Source: SHYR01 sp036013055 (GTDB lineage: Bacteria > Chloroflexota > Dehalococcoidia > UBA2979). From it: a DNA stretch of 64,000 nt. Positions 39,029 to 47,712 of the stretch are shown piece after piece. Location of the stretch: the NCBI GenBank assembly GCA_036013055.1, contig DASCQM010000014.1, positions 89,200-153,199 of the forward strand, read 5' to 3'. Within the stretch, counting starts at the first letter, position 1. Every line of letters begins with the position of its first letter. The notes under the pieces were generated by a model. The model saw only the letters and a list, made by a program, of their open reading frames with translations, searched no databases and was not told the DNA's origin. The position numbers and the translations under genes were made by a program.

Positions 39029-40456
39029 TTGGTCAGTGACAGCCGTCCGGCGACGCTTCGCCCAGAGGGCCGTCCACAGACCGGACTCCCACCGCATGAT
39101 GTTTCCGCCGAAGAGGCGGTAATCGCGGCCCTGCTGCTCGACGACGATACGTACGCTCGCGTCGTCCCGATCCTCCTTCCGACCGACTTCTTCCGTGAGC
39201 AGAACCGCTGGTGCTACGAGGCCGCGCTCGAACTCGCCGAGCGTGGCGAGCCGATCACCGTTCCCACGCTCGCCCACGAACTCGACCGCGCCGGCCAGCT
39301 CGACGCCGCCGGTGGCGAGCCCTACCTCACCGAGGTCGCTGGCAAGTACTTCACCGCCGTCGGCGTCGAGGCCCACGCGCGCATCGTCGCCCGTGACGCG
39401 CTCTACCGACGGCTGATCAACGCCGCCGGCGAGATCGCGCGGCTGGCGTACGAGGGTGGCCCGGAGCAGCGCAAGGTGATCGCGCGATCCGAGGAACTGC
39501 TGCTCGGCATCCAGTCCGCGCAGGGTGAGAGCGACTTCAAGCGCCTGCGCGATCTGCTCGATGACTTCCTCGAGAGCCCCGGCGAAGAGGCGGACGGGCT
39601 CGATGCCGGTGTGCGTTCCGGATTCATGGACCTCGATCAGGTGCTGACCGGCTTCAAGCGCGGCGACCTGATCATCGTCGCTGCTCGTACCGGCGTCGGA
39701 AAGACCGCGCTGATGTTGAAGTTCTCGCGCAACGCCGCGGTCGGGGAGAAGGCGACTGTCGCGCACTTCTCGCTGGAGATGTCTGGCGACCAGCTCGCGA
39801 TGCGCCTGCTCGCGTCCGAGTCCGGCGTCTCGGTGGGCCGGCTGCGCATCGGTGGTCACCGCGACGACGAAGAGCGGCACGTGATGAACGCGATCGGCCA
39901 GCTCAGCGATACGAAGCTCTACATCGACGACTCGGCGAGCCTCTCCGTGCCCGAGATCCGGGCCAAGTGCCGCCGTCTGCAGGCGGACGTGGGCCTCGAC
40001 CTCGTCGTGATCGACTATCTGCAGTTGCTGAACAACGCCGGGCGTGCCGACACGCGCGCCGGAGAGGTTGGTGCGATCTCCAGGGGTTTGAAGGAACTGG
40101 CGCGCGAGTTGAACGTACCGGTGATCGCGGCCGCGCAGCTCTCGCGAGCGGTCGAGACGCGTCAGCCGCACATCCCGATGCTCTCCGACCTTCGCGAATC
40201 CGGCTCGATCGAGCAGGACGCGGACGTCGTGATGTTCATCTACCGCGAGGACGTCTACCAGACCGCCGAGCAGTGGCAGGATCAGAACCCGAACGAGCCC
40301 GGCGGCCAGCACCCGACCGGGCTCGCGCAGCTGATCGTCGCCAAGCACCGCAACGGTCCGACAGACACGATCTCGGTGAGATGGCGCGCCCAGCTAGCCA
40401 CGTTCGAGGACCTCGTGCTGCGCGAGCCCGTCGAGATGCCCGAGTTCCACGAGTGA
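39029..40456 (+). CDS. dnaB: Replicative DNA helicase DnaB
   Basis: DnaB unwinds DNA at the replication fork. The N-terminal domain (PHDVSAEEAVIAALLLDD) and the RecA-like C-terminal domain are complete; the Walker A loop ARTGVGKTA lies near 220, with FSLEMSGDQLAMRLL and DYLQLL following. Length is 475. The start is TTG 39029, close behind rplI. A DnaD-like gene overlaps its stop. Confidence 0.93.
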   Translation: MVSDSRPATLRPEGRPQTGLPPHDVSAEEAVIAALLLDDDTYARVVPILLPTDFFREQNRWCYEAALELAERGEPITVPTLAHELDRAGQLDAAGGEPYLTEVAGKYFTAVGVEAHARIVARDALYRRLINAAGEIARLAYEGGPEQRKVIARSEELLLGIQSAQGESDFKRLRDLLDDFLESPGEEADGLDAGVRSGFMDLDQVLTGFKRGDLIIVAARTGVGKTALMLKFSRNAAVGEKATVAHFSLEMSGDQLAMRLLASESGVSVGRLRIGGHRDDEERHVMNAIGQLSDTKLYIDDSASLSVPEIRAKCRRLQADVGLDLVVIDYLQLLNNAGRADTRAGEVGAISRGLKELARELNVPVIAAAQLSRAVETRQPHIPMLSDLRESGSIEQDADVVMFIYREDVYQTAEQWQDQNPNEPGGQHPTGLAQLIVAKHRNGPTDTISVRWRAQLATFEDLVLREPVEMPEFHE

Positions 40457-41196
40457 CCGCGCCCGAGAGCGTTCCCAGCGACGCGGAAACACCGTTCGAG
40501 GGCTTCGCGACCGGCGGAGCGGCGACCACGCTGCCCGCGCAATTCTTCGTCGACGTGCTGCCGCAGATCGATGACGAGGCGGAGCTGCGGGTCACGCTTT
40601 ACGCGCTCTACAGCATCGCGCGCCAGCGCGGCCAGCTTCGCGCAGTGCGCGCGGGCGATTTGCGCACAGAAGGTCCGCTGATTCGCTCGCTGGCGCGACA
40701 CGGCGGCGTCGATGCCGTCGGACCCGCCCTCGACCGCGCCGCCGAGCGCGGGACGTTGCTCGCCTGTCCGCTGGACGATGGCGACGCGCTCTACTTCGTG
40801 AACAACACCGGGGGGCGTCGTAACATGCTGCGCGTCACCAGCGGGGCGTTGAAGGTGCCCGGCGCCGCGCCGAGGCAGGACGCGGGCCAGCTCGCTGGTG
40901 CCGCAGGGGAGCAACCGGCTCGTCCGGCGCAGGTCTATGAGCAGGAGATAGGCACGCTGACGCCGTCCGTGGCGGCGGCGCTGGCGGAGGCGGGTGAGCA
41001 GTATCCGGAGCAGTGGATCGTCGATGCACTGCGCGAGGCGGCGAAGGCGAATGCGCGCTCATGGCGCTACGCGGACGCGATTTTGCAGCGGTGGGAGAGC
41101 GAAGGACGGGACGATGCGCCCTCTGAACGAGATTCTGGAACAGCAGCGAGCAAGCGCGACCCGTATGCGCGGGTCGTCCGCCGCAGCTGGCCCTGA
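40453..41196 (+). CDS. DnaD-like replication protein
   Basis: The N-terminal part (about 25-130) has the winged-helix look of DnaD/DnaB(Bsu)-type initiators (LPAQFFVDVLPQIDDEAELRVTLYALY), and the C-terminal part (about 155-215) matches the DnaD domain (YEQEIGTLTPSVAAALAEAGEQYPEQWIVDALREA, then WRYADAILQRW). Such proteins help load the helicase in Gram-positive bacteria. GTG 40453 overlaps the dnaB stop; the same frame runs far upstream inside dnaB, which is not coding. Its 3' end overlaps the next gene by 83 bases. Confidence 0.78.
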   Translation: MTAPESVPSDAETPFEGFATGGAATTLPAQFFVDVLPQIDDEAELRVTLYALYSIARQRGQLRAVRAGDLRTEGPLIRSLARHGGVDAVGPALDRAAERGTLLACPLDDGDALYFVNNTGGRRNMLRVTSGALKVPGAAPRQDAGQLAGAAGEQPARPAQVYEQEIGTLTPSVAAALAEAGEQYPEQWIVDALREAAKANARSWRYADAILQRWESEGRDDAPSERDSGTAASKRDPYARVVRRSWP

Positions 41197-42511
41197 CTCG
41201 GCTGATTCTGACGCAGCCCGTGCCGACGCAGCCCGCGACCGCGAGGCCGCGTCGATCTGCCCGATCTGCGATGGCGCGCGCTTCGTTCGGGTCACCGACG
41301 ATCTCAGCAGCCCCGACTTCGGGAACGCGATGCCGTGTGAGTGCGTCCGATCGGAGGATGACCGCACGCGCCGCGATCGGCTCGTCCGTTACTCACAGCT
41401 CGGCGCGCTGCAACGCTTCACCTTCGATACGTTGCTGCGCGAGGGGCGTTCGAGCCAGCGCGAGGCGCAGGAGCGGTACGCGCAGGCCGTCGATGTCGCG
41501 GAGCGTTACGCGGCCGATCCGCGCGGCTGGCTGGTATTGACGGGCGTTCCCGGCTCCGGCAAGACGCACATCGCCGCCGCGATCGCGAACCACACGATCG
41601 ATCGCGGCGACCCAGCGCTCTTCCTCGGCGTTGCCGACCTGCTCGACCTGTTGCGCGCCTCCTACGACGAGGACGCGGACCTGCCGTACGAACAGCTCCT
41701 CGAACAACTACGCAGCGCGCCGCTCGTGGTGCTCGACGACCTCGACAGCTACTCCGCGACGCCGTGGGCGAAGGAGAAGTTCCTGCAGCTGATCTCGCAC
41801 CGCTTCCACGCGGCGCTGCCGACGGTCTTCACCTGCGAGCAGCCGCCGTCCGAGATCGAGCCGCGACTGAGTGCGCGGCTCACCGACCCCTCGATCTCAC
41901 AGATCGTCGCGCTTGAGGACCGCTCGCTGCCGACCTACTCGCAGATCGGCGGCATGACGCAGGAACGGCTGCGCAGCTTCAACTTCGGCAACTTCGAGCC
42001 GGCCGGACGCGGGCTACGGGGCAAGGCGAGGCAGAACCTCGAGGGCGCATTCCGCATGGCGCGTGAGTGGGCCGAGACGCCGGAGGGCTGGGTGCTCTTC
42101 GTCGGTGCGAATGGCTGTGGCAAGACGCACCTCGCCAGCGCGATCGCGAACTTCCGACTGGAGCGCGATGAAACGGTCTGCTTCGCGACTGTCCCGGATC
42201 TGCTCGATGAGCTGCGTTCCACCTTCGCCCCCGGCGCGGTCGAGCGCTTCGACACCGTGTTCCAGCGGCTGCTCGACGTGCGACTGCTGGTGCTCGATGA
42301 CCTCGGCGCGCAGCAGACCAGTCCGTGGGCGCAGGAGAAGCTCTACCAGATCCTCAACCACCGCCACCTCGGCCAGATGCCGACGGTGATCACGACCAAC
42401 CTCGAGCTGAAGGAGATGGAGCCGCGCATCGCGTCGCGGCTCGCCGATCTCGATGTCGTGGTCGTCTACGAGATCGAGGCGCCTGACTTCCGACGCGGCG
42501 ACGTGAACTAG
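41114..42511 (+). CDS. DnaC/IstB-like helicase loader with two AAA+ domains
   Basis: After a zinc-binding motif (C49, C52, then C75 and C77) the 465-residue protein has two DnaC-type ATPase domains. The first has Walker A GVPGSGKT at 144-151 and Walker B LVVLDDL near 204-210; the second has GANGCGKT at 331-338 and LLVLDDLG near 391-398. The two domains share other segments (SxPWAxEKxxQxxxHR), so they arose by duplication. Normal DnaC or DnaI has one domain of about 250-310 residues. Its place after dnaB and a DnaD-like gene points to helicase loading. ATG 41114 follows AAGGACGGG. Confidence 0.85.
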   Translation: MRPLNEILEQQRASATRMRGSSAAAGPDSADSDAARADAARDREAASICPICDGARFVRVTDDLSSPDFGNAMPCECVRSEDDRTRRDRLVRYSQLGALQRFTFDTLLREGRSSQREAQERYAQAVDVAERYAADPRGWLVLTGVPGSGKTHIAAAIANHTIDRGDPALFLGVADLLDLLRASYDEDADLPYEQLLEQLRSAPLVVLDDLDSYSATPWAKEKFLQLISHRFHAALPTVFTCEQPPSEIEPRLSARLTDPSISQIVALEDRSLPTYSQIGGMTQERLRSFNFGNFEPAGRGLRGKARQNLEGAFRMAREWAETPEGWVLFVGANGCGKTHLASAIANFRLERDETVCFATVPDLLDELRSTFAPGAVERFDTVFQRLLDVRLLVLDDLGAQQTSPWAQEKLYQILNHRHLGQMPTVITTNLELKEMEPRIASRLADLDVVVVYEIEAPDFRRGDVN

Positions 42512-42530
42512 CCGAGGGCCGCGCGTCCCG

Positions 42531-43589
42531 CTAGCCGAAGCGCTGGCGCAGCGCGCTCTCCATCGGCGGCACGGCATCCTCGAACATCTCGCCCCACGGG
42601 ATCTCGTCAGGGGCGAACCAGCGCACCTCGTCGGTCTCGTCGCTTGGCCGGGGCTCGCCCTCTGTGGTGCCGAAGTACGAGACGAACACCACCGCCGGAT
42701 CGCGCAGCGAGAAGACGCCGTTCAGCCCGCTGATCGTGACATCGAGCGCGACCTCCTCGCGCAGTTCGCGTCGCACGGCCTCCTCCGCCGTCTCGCCCGG
42801 CTCGATGTGCCCGCCGGGCCCCGTCCACTGGCCGGCACCGCGCGCCATGCGGCTGCTGCGACGTGAGAGCAGGACCCGACCATCGCGCACGACGTGCATC
42901 GATGCTGCCGTCGCGGGGTTCACCCAGACGGGCGTGCCGCATGCAGTGCAGCGTCCGTGGCCGTGGACACCGCCGTCGGCAGCCTCGATCACGCCGCCGC
43001 AGGCGCGGCAGTGCGAGGACGGCGCTGGCAACGACTGAGCGCGGGGTGCGGGCACTTCCAGCGGGTGCGCGGGCGGCCCGTCGAAACCCTCGGCGATCAG
43101 GTCGCGCAGGGCGGCCTCCGTCGTCGGGAACGCGATCTCCGGCCACGGGATCTCATCCGGGGCGAACCAGCGGGCCTCCGAGACCTCGCTGCCGGCCGAC
43201 GGATCCCCGCTCGCTTCGCCGCGGTAGACCGTCACCAGGTGGCCCGCCTTGATCATCGAATGGGGCGAGCCGACGATGCCGGTGATCGTCGCGTCGAGGG
43301 CGACCTCCTCGCGCGTCTCCCGCAGCGCCGCCTCCTCGACGGTCTCGCCGGCCTCGACAAATCCGCCGGGGAAGGCCCAGCGACCGACGCCCTCAGCCAT
43401 CTTCTCGCTGCGACGTGTGAGCAGCACGCGTCCCGCGCGCGTGAGCAGGATGCCGGCGACCGGGATCGGGTTCTGCCAGTGGGGACGCCCGCAGCCGCTG
43501 CACTGGCCGTGGCCCGGCTCGCCGTCGGTCGGGGGGCGCAGCGCGGAACCGCAGCGGGGGCAGAAGCCCTCGGAGGCAGCGAGCGGCAC
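42531..43589 (-). CDS. Tandem zinc-ribbon/NUDIX hydrolase
   Basis: The protein is a repeat of one unit: a zinc ribbon then a NUDIX domain. Unit one has C10, C13, C30 and C33 and a NUDIX box at 75-97 (GGFVEAGETVEEAALRETREEV). Unit two has C194, C197, C214 and C217 and a box near 259-281. Both boxes keep the catalytic REEV core and the E residues. NUDIX enzymes cut nucleoside diphosphate-linked compounds; the zinc ribbon recalls NudC-like NADH pyrophosphatases, but the substrate is unknown. It is the last gene of a three-gene minus-strand operon. Confidence 0.83.
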   Translation of the reverse strand: MPLAASEGFCPRCGSALRPPTDGEPGHGQCSGCGRPHWQNPIPVAGILLTRAGRVLLTRRSEKMAEGVGRWAFPGGFVEAGETVEEAALRETREEVALDATITGIVGSPHSMIKAGHLVTVYRGEASGDPSAGSEVSEARWFAPDEIPWPEIAFPTTEAALRDLIAEGFDGPPAHPLEVPAPRAQSLPAPSSHCRACGGVIEAADGGVHGHGRCTACGTPVWVNPATAASMHVVRDGRVLLSRRSSRMARGAGQWTGPGGHIEPGETAEEAVRRELREEVALDVTISGLNGVFSLRDPAVVFVSYFGTTEGEPRPSDETDEVRWFAPDEIPWGEMFEDAVPPMESALRQRFG

Positions 43590-43610
43590 GCGGCGGCTGC
43601 TCAGCCGGCC

Positions 43611-44303
43611 CTACTCAGCGGGCCGGGCTGGGCGGCCTTCCTGCCAGATCGCGCCGTCCGGGGTGAATTCCTTCTTCCACACGGGCACGCTCTCCTTCAC
43701 GCGATCGACGACGCGCAGCGCGGCGGCGAACGCCTCCTCCCGGTGCTCGGAGGAGACCGCGACGAGCAACGATGCCTCGCCGATCTCGACGTTCCCGGTG
43801 CGGTGATGCACCGCGATGTCGTGCACCGGCAGCTCCTTCAGCACGGCCTCGGCGACCGCCTGCAGCTGCTTCACCGCCATTGAGTCGTAGGCCTCGTACT
43901 CGATGCGTTCGACGTCGTAGCCCTCATGGCGGTTGCGCACGACGCCCTCGAAGACCACGACGGCGCCACTGCGGTCGCTGCGCACGAGGTCGCGTAGCGC
44001 CCTCGGGTCGAGCTCGTCGGCGGTGACGAGGTAGTGCGGAGTGTCGTTGCCCTCGCTGCCGCCAGAGATCGGCGGGATTAGCGCCACCTCGTCGCCGTCG
44101 TGCAGCAGTTCGCTATCGCCGAGGATGTACTCCTCGTTGACTGCGACCGCGAGGCCGGTGAGGTACGGCTCGAGCTTGGGGTGCGCGGCGGCGAGCTGCT
44201 GCGTGAGCTGGGCGACCGTCACCTCGGTGCCCTCGAAGCTCTCTTCGAGGTCGCCGCCAACGATGTCCTTCAGCCCCGCAAAGAGCTTCACATTGATCTG
44301 CAC
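43611..44303 (-). CDS. moaX: MoaD-MoaE fusion, molybdopterin synthase (MoaX type)
   Basis: Molybdopterin synthase adds two sulfurs to precursor Z, with MoaD as thiocarboxylated carrier and MoaE as catalytic subunit. Residues 1-82 are MoaD ending in IPPISGG; a short linker leads to MoaE (about 88-230) with RNRHEG and VPVWKKEF. The Gly81-Gly82 end is internal, so the fusion must be cut after glycine to work, as is known for mycobacterial MoaX. The cofactor is presumably used by enzymes matured by the XdhC and Cox proteins at the window start. Confidence 0.9.
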   Translation of the reverse strand: MQINVKLFAGLKDIVGGDLEESFEGTEVTVAQLTQQLAAAHPKLEPYLTGLAVAVNEEYILGDSELLHDGDEVALIPPISGGSEGNDTPHYLVTADELDPRALRDLVRSDRSGAVVVFEGVVRNRHEGYDVERIEYEAYDSMAVKQLQAVAEAVLKELPVHDIAVHHRTGNVEIGEASLLVAVSSEHREEAFAAALRVVDRVKESVPVWKKEFTPDGAIWQEGRPARPAE

Positions 44304-44395
44304 TGCTGCTCCGTGACTGTCAGCGGTTCATGGGCGCATCGAATGGCCGCCCTCTGATTATAGGTGCAGTGGGTACAGGTGCCGTGGCGATGCGA

Positions 44396-45703
44396 TCAGT
44401 CGAGCTGCCTTAGCGAGCGCTGTGTGACGGCGAGGAAGACCGCGAAGGACGTGATCGCGATTCCGGCTGAGGGGTAGAGCACCTCCAGCCCGATCCACTG
44501 ACCGATCGCGCCGATCAGCAGTCCGAATGTCTGCGCGATGCCCTGCGAGAGCATCAGCAGCGACATCACGCGCCCGAGCACGTGGTTCGGCACGGCGTGC
44601 TGCAGCGAGGCGGTGCTGAGGATGCGGATCCACTGCTGCATCCCGCCGGCGATGCCGTTGAAGATGAACGCGAGCACGAATCCGCGACTGAATCCGAAGG
44701 CCGTTACGGAGAGACCAAAGATGAGGATCGCGGCGAGATAGAGCGGGCCCTTGCGGCCGAACTCACCCCTCGATGCGAGCGCCCCCGACGCCAGCACGCC
44801 GCCGCCGCCCCACGCGACCATGAGCACGCCCCACCCGGCGGCGTCCAGGCCCAGGATGTCGCGCGTCCACGCCGCGATCAGCAGGCCCATCACGCTCATG
44901 CCCAGCGTGAACGAGACCCAACTCGCGATCACGACCCAGCGCACGACCGGGTCGGTGCGCAGCCGCGAGAGCCCGGTGCGGATGTTCGCAAGTACCGACT
45001 CGCCGGCCGCGTCCGGGTCGGCGGCCGATTCCCCGGCATGCATGCGCAGCACTGCGGCGATCACGATGACGTGGCCGATGCCCGCGAAGAGGTAGGTCGT
45101 GCCAAAGCCGAAGCGGTCGATCACCTCGCCCGTGATCGGAGAGGCGATCAGCATCGTGATCGAGAGGCACATCGAGAAGATCGTGATCGCCGACGTCAGC
45201 ATCGAGGTGGGGACGGCGTCGGCAATCATCGCGTTGCGAGTCGGCAGATCCTGCGCGTTGATCAGCCCGAATCCGGTGAAGAGGGCGAACATGATCCAGA
45301 GCCATGGGCCATCGCCCTCGGAGGCACCGGGCAGGAAGAACAGCCCGCCGATCAGCAACGTCGACGAGAACGCGATCGCGTGCGAGATCAGCAGCATCGC
45401 GCGACGCGGGTAGCGGTCGGCGAACGCGCCGCCGAAGACGACATAGGCGAGGAAGACGGCGCCGCGCAGCGTCGCAAGCAGGCCGAGCAGCAGGATGCGC
45501 TGGCTCTCGGGCGCGACGGTGTTGACGTACCAGGCCTGCGTGATGAAAGCCATCGGCATGCGCATACCGGTCGCGAGCTGGGTGATGCAGAGCAGCCGGA
45601 ATGCCGGGATGCGCAGCGGCGCGTTCCATGACGACTGCGGCGGCGTGTCCTCAACGAAGTCCGACGGCGCGGGCGGTTCGGGAGACTGCGCGGTTGCTGC
45701 CAT
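44396..45703 (-). CDS. Major facilitator superfamily transporter
   Basis: About 12 transmembrane helices and the MFS motif GGAFADRYPRRAML between helices 2 and 3 mark an MFS permease, close to enterobactin exporter-like or macrolide efflux groups. Substrate unknown. The start is ATG 45703 (minus strand). A TAGCAT -10 lies eight bases upstream, so the mRNA is probably leaderless; a longer reading would start before the promoter. It leads the operon with the MoaD-MoaE and NUDIX genes. Confidence 0.8.
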   Translation of the reverse strand: MAATAQSPEPPAPSDFVEDTPPQSSWNAPLRIPAFRLLCITQLATGMRMPMAFITQAWYVNTVAPESQRILLLGLLATLRGAVFLAYVVFGGAFADRYPRRAMLLISHAIAFSSTLLIGGLFFLPGASEGDGPWLWIMFALFTGFGLINAQDLPTRNAMIADAVPTSMLTSAITIFSMCLSITMLIASPITGEVIDRFGFGTTYLFAGIGHVIVIAAVLRMHAGESAADPDAAGESVLANIRTGLSRLRTDPVVRWVVIASWVSFTLGMSVMGLLIAAWTRDILGLDAAGWGVLMVAWGGGGVLASGALASRGEFGRKGPLYLAAILIFGLSVTAFGFSRGFVLAFIFNGIAGGMQQWIRILSTASLQHAVPNHVLGRVMSLLMLSQGIAQTFGLLIGAIGQWIGLEVLYPSAGIAITSFAVFLAVTQRSLRQLD

Positions 45704-45756
45704 AGCTCGGCATGCTATCTCATGCACTGACTCGGTTCTGTGAGGAGGTTCGCTCA

Positions 45757-46455
45757 ATGGCGTCACGTTCGACGCTGGCAACGATCGCGGGTGAGGTCGC
45801 CGAAGCGTTGCTGCCGCAGCGCTGCATCGTCTGCGACCGCTTTGGCGCCGCGCTCCACGACGGCTGCGTCGAGGCGCTCGTGGCTGCGCCGCCCCCTCGC
45901 TGCGACATCTGCTGGGCGCCGATCCACTGGCGTGACGAGCTGTGCGAGCGCTGCGCGACGTCCGGACCGGCCTTCGATGGTCTGCGCGCCGCGTTCCGCT
46001 TTGTCGGTGACGCGCGGCGGGCGTTGATCGAGGCGAAGTTTCGCGGCGTTACCCGGCTGATCGAGCCACTCGCCCACGCCGCAGCACTCTCCGTCCCGTT
46101 GCACTGGGACATCGATGTGGTCGTACTGATCCCGTTGAACGGCACGCGCGAGCGTCGACGTGGCTACAACCAGGCAGAGATCGCCGCGCGCGTGGTTGCC
46201 GGCGACCTCGGCGTCCCGCTTGAGCGCTCGCTGCTGAGGCGCGCGACGGCGACCGAGCCGCAGGCGATGCTCTCGGCGGAGCGTCGCGCCTCGAACCTGA
46301 GTGGCGCGTTCAGCGTCGATGCGCCGCCGCAGCCGGGCGTGCTGCTCGTGGACGACATCACGACGACAGGCGCAACATTCGAGGAAGCGGCAGGCACGCT
46401 CCGGCGCGCCGGTGCCGCATCGGTCTACGCGCTGGCACTCGCTCGCGAGGACTAG
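45757..46455 (+). CDS. comF: ComF-family phosphoribosyltransferase-like protein
   Basis: ComF proteins take part in DNA uptake in competent bacteria and are conserved elsewhere with unknown role. The N-terminus has the zinc cysteine cluster (CIVCDRFG, CDICWAPI, CERC) and the C-terminus the PRPP loop VLLVDDITTTGAT. ERRRGYNQAE is a ComF signature. ATG 45757 follows GAGGAGG, a strong ribosome binding site. It is divergent from the MFS gene. Confidence 0.87.
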   Translation: MASRSTLATIAGEVAEALLPQRCIVCDRFGAALHDGCVEALVAAPPPRCDICWAPIHWRDELCERCATSGPAFDGLRAAFRFVGDARRALIEAKFRGVTRLIEPLAHAAALSVPLHWDIDVVVLIPLNGTRERRRGYNQAEIAARVVAGDLGVPLERSLLRRATATEPQAMLSAERRASNLSGAFSVDAPPQPGVLLVDDITTTGATFEEAAGTLRRAGAASVYALALARED

Positions 46456-46496
46456 TGCCGCGCTGGCACCACACTGGCAATCTGAAGGACCCCTAT

Positions 46497-47621
46497 GTGA
46501 GTGGAAGCAATCGCGCGTCCCTGGTCGTGATGCTCGGCGGCGTCTCCGGTAGCGCCCTTGAGACGCTGGTTCGAGAGGCGCTGGAGGCGAGCGCGCTCGA
46601 CAGCATCGAGACCGCGCTCGCGAGCGGCTGCTTCGATCGCGCGTTCCTGCTCACCGACGCCGCACCGACGCTCGATCTCCCGGCGGGAGTCGAACTGGTG
46701 ATCGATGGCGGCGAGTTCAACTTCGGCAGCGCGCTGACCGACGTCGTTGCGGGCCATGACATCGAGCGCCTCGTCTACTTCGGCGGCGGCAGCGGCCCGC
46801 TGCTGACGTCTGACGACTTTGTTGCGCTCGCTCGCGGCATCGATGGCGACTCGCCCGTCTGTGTCACGAACAACTTCTTCTCGGCCGACCTTTTCGCGGT
46901 CGCACCTGCGTCGTTGCTGGCAGACCTCGACCCGCCACCGACGGCAGACAACGGCGTGCCGCGGCGGCTGAAGGAGGAGCACGGCGTGGAAATCGAGGAG
47001 CTGCCGCGCACCACCGCGACGCTCGTCGATATCGACACGCCGATCGACCTCGCGGCTCTCTCGTTCGTCGATGCCGGCGCGCGGCTGGCGGCGCTGCTGG
47101 GTGGCGCTTCGCTCGACACCGAGCGCATGGCGCGGGCGGCGATGGTCTTCACCGACCGCGATCTGGAGGTGCTGGTCGCCGGTCGCGTCAGCTCCGGCAC
47201 GTGGCAGTACCTTGAGCGCGAGACCGCCTGCCGCGTCCGCGTGCTGGCAGAAGAGCGCGGCATGGGCGCGGCCGGGCGCGACGCCGCTGGCAGCGCCAGC
47301 TCGATGCTCGGCCAGCTGATCGCGTCGGCGGGGCCATCGACGTTCTTCAGCGAGCTGCTGCCGCAGCTCTGCGACGCAGCGTTCATCGACATCCGTCCGG
47401 CGCTCGTCGAACTCGGCCTCACGCCGTCGCGCGCCGACCGCTTCGCCGCCGACGTCGGCCGGTCCGACGAGATCGTCGATGACGGCCTGCGCGAGCTGGT
47501 CGAGGCGGCGAACGCCTCGCCGGTGCCGGTCGTGCTCGGCGGGCACTCGCTGGTGAGCGGCGTGCTGCGGTTGCTCAATGACTGGGCGTGGGAGCAGCAC
47601 GACCGCGCGCTCGGGCTCTAG
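46497..47621 (+). CDS. Unassigned protein with nucleotidyltransferase-like N-terminus
   Basis: The protein begins with a pattern loosely like GT-A nucleotidyltransferases (VMLGGVSGSALETLVREALE, then LVYFGGGSGPLLTSDDF and VTNNFFSADLF), but lacks the MobA GGxSxRMG loop. A C-terminal helical part ends in LLNDWAWEQHD. I do not recognise the family. GTG 46497 is chosen because GAAGGA lies seven bases upstream; GTG 46455 overlaps the comF stop and is less likely. It lies between comF and glyA. Confidence 0.6.
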   Translation: MSGSNRASLVVMLGGVSGSALETLVREALEASALDSIETALASGCFDRAFLLTDAAPTLDLPAGVELVIDGGEFNFGSALTDVVAGHDIERLVYFGGGSGPLLTSDDFVALARGIDGDSPVCVTNNFFSADLFAVAPASLLADLDPPPTADNGVPRRLKEEHGVEIEELPRTTATLVDIDTPIDLAALSFVDAGARLAALLGGASLDTERMARAAMVFTDRDLEVLVAGRVSSGTWQYLERETACRVRVLAEERGMGAAGRDAAGSASSMLGQLIASAGPSTFFSELLPQLCDAAFIDIRPALVELGLTPSRADRFAADVGRSDEIVDDGLRELVEAANASPVPVVLGGHSLVSGVLRLLNDWAWEQHDRALGL

Positions 47622-47712
47622 CAAGCGCCTCGCACGGGCGCACTGCGCGACGCTGCGATATTGTGGAAGTCGACGAATTCCCACCCCCTTCGCGGAGAAC
47701 CTGGACACGAAC

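Noticed and set aside
38375..40348. A 657-codon open frame on the minus strand opposite rplI and dnaB
   Set aside because: It mirrors two well-supported plus-strand genes, its product has no recognisable domain, and long antisense frames are normal in GC-rich DNA.
39967..40452. An N-terminal extension of the DnaD-like protein inside dnaB
   Set aside because: It would lie in another frame of the conserved helicase domain and is Arg-rich shadow sequence; GTG 40453 overlapping the dnaB stop is the normal coupling.
44582..45631. A 349-codon plus-strand frame opposite the MFS gene
   Set aside because: It is Arg/Glu/Asp-rich without hydrophobic structure, has no family pattern and lies wholly within a clear transporter gene.
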